Source: Candidatus Kuenenia stuttgartensis
GTDB lineage: Bacteria > Planctomycetota > Planctomycetia > Pirellulales > UBA1268
DNA length: 10,014 nucleotides
Direction of reading: 5' to 3'
NCBI GenBank assembly: GCA_945876515.1
Contig: CAMCPF010000070.1
Coordinates: 1-10,014 of the forward strand
Shown here: positions 5,202-10,014 of the stretch, one piece after another
How the letters are laid out: the number at the start of each line of letters is the position of its first letter
How positions within the stretch are numbered: the first letter of the stretch is position 1
Notes under the pieces: generated by a model
Seen by the model: the letters and a program-made list of their open reading frames with translations, nothing else
Told to the model about the DNA's origin: nothing
Database searches by the model: none
Translations under genes and position numbers: made by a program

Positions 5202-6896
5202 ATGATCGTCCGCCTGCACGCCGATGCCGACGCCCTCGGCAGGGCGGCGGCAGACGAGGCCGCCGGAGAACTCGCCGCGGCCCTGGCCCACGGCGGTGCC
5301 GCGTCGCTCGTCGTGGCCACCGGCCTGTCGCAGGCGACGACGCTCGCCGCGCTCGCGTCCCGCACGGATCTGGCCTGGGAGCGAATCCACGTCTTCCACC
5401 TCGACGAGTATGCCGGCCTGCCCGCGGCTCACCCGGCCGCCTTCCGCCGCTTCATCCACGAGAAGTTCCTCGCGTGGCTCCCCAGGCCGCCGGCGGCCTT
5501 CCATCCGATCGGGGCCGAGGGCGACGCGGCCGCGGAGTGCCGCCGGCTGGCGACGATCGTGCCGGCGGGCCCTTTCGACGTGGTCTTGGCGGGGATCGGT
5601 GAGAACGGCCATCTCGCCTTCAACGATCCGCCGGCCGACTTCGCGGCCACGGAGCCGTACCTCGTGGTCGCGCTCGACGAGGCCTGCCGCCGCCAGCAGG
5701 TCGGTGAGGGCTGGTTCGCGTCGCTCGCCGACGTGCCCACCCGCGCGGTCACGATGTCGGTGCCCCGCCTCCTCGACTGCCGGCGGCTCGTCGCGGCCGT
5801 GCCCGACGCGCGGAAGGCGGCGGCCGTCCGCGCCGCGCTCGAAGGGCCGCTGACGCCCGCCGTACCGGCCTCGATCCTGCGGACGCACCCGCGGGCGACG
5901 ATCCACCTCGATCCCCCCTCGGCAACGCTTCTCGCCGGCACGTGGACGACCGCAGCCAAGACCGGCCGCGACGGGATCGGCGGAGCTGCCCCGCTCGATC
6001 TGCAGCTCAACGGCTTCGGCGGCGTCGACTTCGGCGCCGACGACCTCACGGCCGAGCAGGTCCGGGCGGCCTGCGTGGCCATCGCGGCCCGCGGCGGCGG
6101 GCAGGCGCTCGCCACCGTGATCACCGACTCGATCCCGGCGCTCGTCCACCGGATCGAGCGGCTGGCGACGATCCTCGAGGAGGATCCCGTGGTGTGCCGC
6201 ACGCTGGTCGGGATCCACGTCGAGGGCCCGTTCATCCGCGGCGACAAGGGCTTCGTGGGAGCCCATCCCCCAGCTCACGCCCGCGCGGCCACGGTCGAGG
6301 AGGCGCGGCTGCTCGTCGCGGCCGGTCGGGGCCACGTGCGGATGGTGACGCTCGCTCCCGAACGGGATCACGACTGCCGCACGATCGCCTGGCTCGCCGA
6401 CCAGGGCATCCTGGTGGCGGCCGGACACTGCGACCCGTCGGCGGAAGAGCTGCGGCGGGCCTGTGCCGCCGGCCTGCGGTGCTTCACCCACCTCGGCAAC
6501 GGCTGCCCGCACGTCCTGCCGCGACACGACAACGTGATCCTCCGGGCGATCGCCTGCGACGCACTCCGCTGGATCACGATGATTCCCGACGGCGTGCACG
6601 TGCCCCCCGCGGCCCTGCGCACCTGGCTCAAGGCGATCGGGCTCGAGCGGGCGATCGCCGTCACCGACACCACGGCCGCCGGCGGCATGGGGCCCGGCGG
6701 GTTTCGGCTCGGCTCGCAGACGGTGTTCGTCGATTCCGACGGCGCCGCCTGGTCGGCCGATCGGACGCACTTGGTCGGCTCGACCGCCGGGATGGACGAC
6801 GTGCGGCGGGTGCTCGCCGCCCTGCCGGGCTTCGCAGCGGAAGACGTCGAGCGACTCACCGTCACCAACCCGCGGCTGGCCCTCGCCGGCAGCTGA
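5202..6896 (+). CDS. nagB-nagA: NagB-NagA fusion: glucosamine-6-P deaminase plus GlcNAc-6-P deacetylase
   Basis: A 564-aa bifunctional protein. Residues 1-245 form a NagB domain, which converts glucosamine-6-P to fructose-6-P and ammonia. It has FHLDEYAGL (65-73, with the catalytic Asp68), GIGENGHLAFNDP (131-143, with His137 and an Asp in place of the usual Glu) and PASILRTHP (222-230). Residues 265-564 form a NagA-like TIM-barrel deacetylase. It starts DLQLNGFGGVDF (266-277) and includes GIHVEGPF with Glu341, AGHC with His409, FTHLGNG with His430, IPDGVHV (461-467) and VTDTTAAGG with Asp489, which cover the expected metal and catalytic positions. The segments that build the small beta-sandwich of classical NagA are absent at both ends, as in a NagA-like subgroup I recall with HLGNG and LPRH motifs. 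The ATG at 5202 is chosen because NagB homology begins there; the open frame upstream overlaps thyX. No stop, frameshift or second start interrupts the linker (about 246-264). The substrate role is inferred from the families. Confidence 0.93.
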   Translation: MIVRLHADADALGRAAADEAAGELAAALAHGGAASLVVATGLSQATTLAALASRTDLAWERIHVFHLDEYAGLPAAHPAAFRRFIHEKFLAWLPRPPAAFHPIGAEGDAAAECRRLATIVPAGPFDVVLAGIGENGHLAFNDPPADFAATEPYLVVALDEACRRQQVGEGWFASLADVPTRAVTMSVPRLLDCRRLVAAVPDARKAAAVRAALEGPLTPAVPASILRTHPRATIHLDPPSATLLAGTWTTAAKTGRDGIGGAAPLDLQLNGFGGVDFGADDLTAEQVRAACVAIAARGGGQALATVITDSIPALVHRIERLATILEEDPVVCRTLVGIHVEGPFIRGDKGFVGAHPPAHARAATVEEARLLVAAGRGHVRMVTLAPERDHDCRTIAWLADQGILVAAGHCDPSAEELRRACAAGLRCFTHLGNGCPHVLPRHDNVILRAIACDALRWITMIPDGVHVPPAALRTWLKAIGLERAIAVTDTTAAGGMGPGGFRLGSQTVFVDSDGAAWSADRTHLVGSTAGMDDVRRVLAALPGFAAEDVERLTVTNPRLALAGS

Positions 6897-6906
6897 GGAG
6901 CCGTCG

Positions 6907-8184
6907 TCAGGCCCAGCCGCCGCCCCGCCGCACCACCTCGACCTCGCGGCCCGCCTCGACGCGGCCCGCACCGGCGGCCAGCGCGATCAGGCCGGGAGCC
7001 GCACCACGCAGGGCGGCGCCCGCGGCCAGACCAAACAAGTCCGACGAGCCGGTCCAGGGCAAGGGCTCGGCCTCGAGCACCGCGCCGCCCGCTCGCAGTC
7101 GGCAGGGCAGGAACACGGGCCGGTCAGCGGCAGCCTTCACGTCGGCCACGAGCACGGCCCGCTCGCGAGGCAGATGCCACGCCGCCCGCGGCCGTGCTCC
7201 GAGAATCTGGATGGCAGGCCGCACGAAGAGCTCGAAGCAAACAAGACTGCTCGCGGGATTCCCCGGCAGCCCGAACACGAGCGTGGGCGCCGCCGCATGC
7301 CGCCGCAGCACGCCGAACCAGACCGGCTTGCCCGGCTTGAGCCGCACCTTGTGAAAGACCTGCTCGACCCCGCAGGCCGCGAGGATGCCCGGCACCAGGT
7401 CGAGGTCGCCCGCCGAGACGCCGCCGGAAAGCACGAGCACGTCGGCGGCCAGCCCCTGCGCAATCGCCGCCCGGATCGCCTCGGGCCGGTCGCCGGCGAT
7501 GCCCAGCGGAATCGGCTCGGCAGCGAGGAGCGTGACGGCCGCGGCGAGCATCGGGCCGTTGGAGTTTCGCGTCTGGCCGTGGGCCGGCAGCTGGTCAGAG
7601 GGCACCAGTTCGCTGCCCGTCGAGACGAGCGCCACGCGGACCCGCGGCTCCGCCAGCACGTGCGTGGCGCCCGCCTCGGCCGCCAGGCCCACCGCGGCCG
7701 CGTCGAGCAGGCTGCCCGCCTGCAACACGACGCCGCCCCGGCGAAACGCCGTCCCCTGCCGGGCCACGTGCTGGCCGGGTCGATAGCGATCCTCCACGAG
7801 CCGCACCCGGCCGCCGGCATGCACGGCCCCGGTGCCCTCGACGGCCCGCTCGATCGGCACCACCGCGTCGGCGCCCGGCGGGAGCGGCGCGCCCGTCATG
7901 ATCCGGGCACACGACCCCGGTCGGATGGCGAGCCTGGTCACGTCGCCGGCAGCGAGATCACAGATCACCTCCAGTTCCACGATCCCACTCGACCCGCCGG
8001 CGAAGTCGGCGTCGCAAACGGCGAAGCCGTCCATCATCGCGCGGTCGAAGGGGGGCGAATCGACGTCGGCCGTGACCGGCTCGGCCAGCCGCCGCCCGCA
8101 GGCCTCGAGCAGCCGCTGGCGGCGCGGCGGCAGCGGGCCAGCCGTCGCTTCCACCAGCGCGATCGCCTCCTCAAGCTCGATCAT
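6907..8184 (-). CDS. moeA: Molybdopterin molybdenumtransferase MoeA
   Basis: MoeA inserts molybdate into adenylylated molybdopterin in the last step of molybdenum cofactor synthesis. The protein has 425 residues, a typical length. Motifs in order are SPPFDRAMMDGFAV (43-56, with Asp52), IMTGAPLPPGADAVVP (95-110), STGSEL (188-193, with Glu192), QTRNSNGPML (204-213), LSGGVSAGDLDLVPG (252-266, with Asp260), KPGKPVWFG (283-291) and GLPGNPASS (305-313). The MoCF-binding domain and the C-terminal domain IV (about 335-425) are both present. The ATG at 8184 is preceded by GGAG at 8195-8192 with a 7-nt spacer. It follows the pabA/trpG gene after 39 bp on the same strand, so the two probably share a transcript. 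Its stop lies 10 bp from the convergent nagB-nagA stop. No other Moco gene (moaA, moaC, mobA) or molybdoenzyme is in the window. Confidence 0.97.
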   Translation of the reverse strand: MIELEEAIALVEATAGPLPPRRQRLLEACGRRLAEPVTADVDSPPFDRAMMDGFAVCDADFAGGSSGIVELEVICDLAAGDVTRLAIRPGSCARIMTGAPLPPGADAVVPIERAVEGTGAVHAGGRVRLVEDRYRPGQHVARQGTAFRRGGVVLQAGSLLDAAAVGLAAEAGATHVLAEPRVRVALVSTGSELVPSDQLPAHGQTRNSNGPMLAAAVTLLAAEPIPLGIAGDRPEAIRAAIAQGLAADVLVLSGGVSAGDLDLVPGILAACGVEQVFHKVRLKPGKPVWFGVLRRHAAAPTLVFGLPGNPASSLVCFELFVRPAIQILGARPRAAWHLPRERAVLVADVKAAADRPVFLPCRLRAGGAVLEAEPLPWTGSSDLFGLAAGAALRGAAPGLIALAAGAGRVEAGREVEVVRRGGGWA

Positions 8185-8223
8185 GGAACATCTCCACCGG
8201 CGGCCGGTCGGTCGGGGCCGCCG

Positions 8224-8820
8224 TCAGGCCGCCACCGGGCCCGTCGCCAAAAAGGCCCGCAAGAGGTCGTGACCCACGGGCGTCAGAAAGCTCTCGGGAT
8301 GAAACTGCACGCCGTACACGGGCAGCGTCTTGTGCCGGATCGCCATGATCTCCCGCGCGCCATCGGGCGCAGTGGACCAAGCATCCACCTCGAAGTCGCG
8401 CGGCAGGGTCGGGGGATCGATCACGAGGCTGTGATAGCGGGTGGCCTCGATCGGGCTGGCGAGGCCAGCGAACAGCCCGCGGCCGGCGTGCTCGATCGCA
8501 TCCACTTTGCCGTGCATCAGCCGCCCGGCCCGCACGATCCGCCCGCCGAACACCTGCCCGATCGACTGATGGCCCAGGCAGACGCCCAGAATCGGCATCC
8601 GGCCGGCGAAGCGGCGAACCACATCGCAGGAGATGCCCGCCTCGTCGGGCGTGCACGGCCCCGGCGAGACCACCAGGTGGCTCGGGGCCTTCGCCGCGAT
8701 CTCGTCGGTCGTGATCTGGTCGTTGCGGTGGACCTCGACGGCCAGTTCGGGGGCCACTTCCCCGAACCGTTGCACGAGGTTCCAGGTGAACGAGTCGTAG
8801 TTGTCGATCAGGAGCAGCAT
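8224..8820 (-). CDS. pabA: Aminodeoxychorismate/anthranilate synthase component II (glutamine amidotransferase)
   Basis: A 198-aa class I glutamine amidotransferase that supplies ammonia from glutamine to a chorismate-using partner: PabB for p-aminobenzoate (folate) or TrpE for anthranilate (tryptophan). It starts MLLLIDNYDSFTWNLVQRFG, the signature of this family. The oxyanion region is SPGPCTPDEAG (52-62), the nucleophile Cys81 is in GVCLGHQSIG, YHSL is at 129-132, and His174 and Glu176 complete the triad in GVQFHPES. The length is normal. PabA and TrpG cannot be separated by sequence alone, and many bacteria use one protein for both. No pabB or trpE is adjacent. The ATG at 8820 is the only sensible start, since open frame further upstream runs through the repeat region. 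A weak -10-like TACACT lies at 8855-8850. moeA follows after 39 bp. Confidence 0.96.
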   Translation of the reverse strand: MLLLIDNYDSFTWNLVQRFGEVAPELAVEVHRNDQITTDEIAAKAPSHLVVSPGPCTPDEAGISCDVVRRFAGRMPILGVCLGHQSIGQVFGGRIVRAGRLMHGKVDAIEHAGRGLFAGLASPIEATRYHSLVIDPPTLPRDFEVDAWSTAPDGAREIMAIRHKTLPVYGVQFHPESFLTPVGHDLLRAFLATGPVAA

Positions 8821-8891
8821 CGGAAGCCGGGCTGGTGGAGGACTGCCTGAGTGTAACCGGGCGTGCAGCAAGTGAAGCGACCGCCTCCGTG

Positions 8892-9031
8892 GGCTCGGGG
8901 TTGCCGGTCCCCGTCGCCCGGACGTTCGCTCCAGGCATCCTGCCCTCCGCTCACTCGATGCTGGCTGCGCTTCGGCATCCTGCCTCCGCTTGCCAGCAAC
9001 GCCGGCTCCGGGGAACCGGCAACCCCTCGCA
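8892..9031 (+). repeat. Dispersed palindromic element, copy 2 (~140 bp)
   Basis: The second copy, in the same orientation as the one at 3195-3333. It starts GGCTCGGGGTTGCCGGTCCC and ends ACCGGCAACCCCTCGCA. The interior holds GGCATCCTGCCCTCCG (8934-8949) and CGGCATCCTGCCT (8973-8985), alignable along the whole length with copy 1. The inverted arms are GGGGTTGCCGGT (8897-8908) and ACCGGCAACCCC (9015-9026). The inner part of the arms differs from copy 1, yet still pairs within this copy. It lies between the methyltransferase stop and the pabA start. Confidence 0.85.
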
Positions 9032-9059
9032 GCCGAACGTGAACAAGGCCGTCTCGCTT

Positions 9060-9078
9060 GACACGGGCAACCCCTCGC
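9060..9078 (+). repeat. Partial extra right end of the dispersed element
   Basis: GGCAACCCCTCGC at 9066-9078 repeats the right-arm core of copy 2 (9018-9030) and of copy 1. The preceding GACACG is a further variant of the inner arm (GGCACG in copy 1). It mirrors the partial extra left end beside copy 1 at 3138-3170. Confidence 0.65.
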
Positions 9079-9124
9079 GTGACCGCATGCCGCGACCAGG
9101 CTGGCTGCGTTTTGCTCGGCTGAT

Positions 9125-9926
9125 TCACGGCACGAGCACGGTCGCCGCTCCCTGGCGGCGGGCGAGGATGCGCAGGTAGGGCGGCAGGAGGGCAGCGCGG
9201 TGGCCGAAGGAGCCGACGGCCGCGGCGGGGTCGGCGTGCTCGGGCTCATGAACGTCCTCGATCGCAAAGCCGGCACCGCAGATGCCGCCGAGGAGGGCCG
9301 TGAGCGAGTGAATGAACTCTTGCGTGCCCGCCTCGCGGAGCCGGCTCGGGGGCGCGGGCGGAAGCGGTTCGCGGCGGGCGAGCTCATGCATGAGCTCGTA
9401 GCGGCCCGCCGCATTCGGCTCGAGCGAGGCCTGCAAGCTCGTTGGGCTCTTGTGCTGGCTCACGTAGACACCGCCGGCCCGCGTCACCCGCGCCACGCTT
9501 CGAAACACCGGCTCCACGTCGGCGACGTAGCAGGTGCTCACCGGATGAACGACCAGATCGAAGCGGGCCGGCCCGAACATGTCGAGCTGGTCAATTGAGC
9601 CCTGCACGAGTTCGAGATCGATGCCCCGCTCGCGGGCCACCTGCCGGTCAAGCTCGAGCATCGCGGCCGAGAGGTCGAGCACGGTCACCCGCGCGCCGGC
9701 CGCCGCGTAGAGCGGCCCGTGCTTGCCACCGCCGGCGGCCAAGCAGAGCACCTCGAGCCCGGCGAGGTTCGCGGGCAGCCAGGGCCGCCGCCCATCGGGA
9801 GCGCCCCCGCCGAGCCAGCCGCGGGGATCGCCGAAGGCCTCGTCGGCCGCCGGTCGCCAGTCGGTCCCAGGCCCGGGCGTTGTGCGCGAGCACGGCCTCC
9901 CGCGCCGGCGACGGGCCGCTGCTCAT
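9125..9926 (-). pseudogene. Class I SAM-dependent methyltransferase, frameshifted near the N-terminus
   Basis: The body reads as a SAM-dependent methyltransferase. Motif I is LCLAAGGGKHGPLYAAAGA, then TVLDLSAAMLELDRQ, the motif IV region VVHPVSTCYVADV, RVTRAGGVYVSQHK, and a C-terminal GFAIEDVHEPEHADP...GSFGHRAALLPPYLRI. The N-terminus is in a different frame: ATG 9926 gives MSSGPSPAREAVLAHNARAW then DRLAT, the usual start of this family (HN..AWD.LA). The frame must shift by one base at about 9855-9850 to continue ADEAFGDPRGWLGG and on into motif I. From memory of the family, a short stretch (often with TRP) is expected between DRLA and ADE and is missing. A small deletion that is not a multiple of three therefore fits best. 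The GTG at 9751 lies inside the first motif I strand and would not give a working protein. The methyl acceptor is unknown. A sequencing or assembly error is possible. Confidence 0.8.
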
Positions 9927-10014
9927 CGCCGGCATCGCCACGACCGGGCAGCCGCGGCCCCCGCGACCGCACCGGCGGCGAGCGCCCAGGTGCCGGGCTC
10001 CGGCACGGCCGCGA
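9923..10014 (-). CDS. PEP-CTERM sorting-domain protein, C-terminal end only
   Basis: The frame is open from the window edge to TGA at 9925-9923 and gives AAVPEPGTWALAAGAVAGAA then AARSWRCRR. This is a PEP-CTERM signal: the VPEP motif, a short hydrophobic span (about 15 residues, WALAAGAVAGAAAA) and a basic tail. Such tails direct exported proteins to an exosortase that cleaves at the motif, and are common in planctomycetes. The rest of the protein lies beyond the window, so its function is unknown. The stop overlaps the methyltransferase start in an ATGA arrangement, which points to co-transcription. Confidence 0.85.
   Translation of the reverse strand, partial: AAVPEPGTWALAAGAVAGAAAARSWRCRR

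Noticed and set aside
4587..6971. Very long open frame on the minus strand (about 790 codons) opposite thyX and nagB-nagA
   Set aside because: It is antisense to two genes with clear enzyme motifs, is rich in Arg, Gly, Ala and Pro with no recognisable domain, and is the expected by-product of codon bias at ~70% GC.
7174..8850. Long plus-strand open frame (about 560 codons) opposite moeA and pabA
   Set aside because: It covers both motif-complete minus-strand genes; its His/Arg/Gly-rich translation shows no domain.
8808..9128. Small open frames on both strands in the gap at 8821-9124
   Set aside because: They translate the dispersed element and its partial end and match no family; the region is better explained as a repeat island.

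Overview
The window is about 70% GC and gene-dense, with short or overlapping gene junctions. It looks like a planctomycete chromosome, most likely of the Pirellulales type. The evidence is a DUF1080 (3-keto-disaccharide hydrolase family) C-terminus, a PEP-CTERM sorting tail, a large unrecognised secreted protein, and NagB and NagA variants of the type I recall from planctomycetes. This taxonomic call rests on gene content and is an inference.

Layout, left to right. 1-273 (+) is the end of a DUF1080 protein. It converges on a minus-strand run: a secreted 689-aa protein of unknown function (2642-573) overlapping by ATGA an 81-aa small protein (576-331). Upstream of these, also on the minus strand, lie a PII-family signal protein (3099-2782) and a [2Fe-2S] ferredoxin (3842-3495), separated by about 395 bp of non-coding DNA packed with inverted repeats. 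Divergent from the ferredoxin is a plus-strand cluster: an 86-aa helical protein of unknown function (3947-4207), flavin-dependent thymidylate synthase thyX (4265-5191), and a fused NagB-NagA protein (5202-6896). This converges, with a 10-bp gap, on a minus-strand pair: a PabA/TrpG glutamine amidotransferase (8820-8224) followed by moeA (8184-6907). A second repeat-filled gap (8821-9124) separates pabA from a frameshifted class I methyltransferase (9926-9125). The start codon of the methyltransferase overlaps the stop of a PEP-CTERM protein that continues past the window edge.

How the genes fit together. Most of the content is housekeeping: dTMP synthesis (ThyX), folate or tryptophan synthesis (PabA/TrpG), molybdenum cofactor insertion (MoeA), amino-sugar catabolism (NagB-NagA), nitrogen or energy signalling (PII) and electron transfer (ferredoxin). 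The fusion would carry GlcNAc-6-phosphate through deacetylation and deamination to fructose-6-phosphate on one polypeptide.

I see no clear defence system, CRISPR array, tRNA, rRNA or transposase. The least ordinary content is: (a) a dispersed ~140-bp element present twice, whose terminal inverted repeats differ between copies but stay mostly complementary within each copy; (b) four further hairpins stacked beside the first copy; (c) the NagB-NagA fusion lacking the NagA beta-sandwich segments; (d) a PII protein without the usual C-terminal arginine segment; and (e) the broken methyltransferase.
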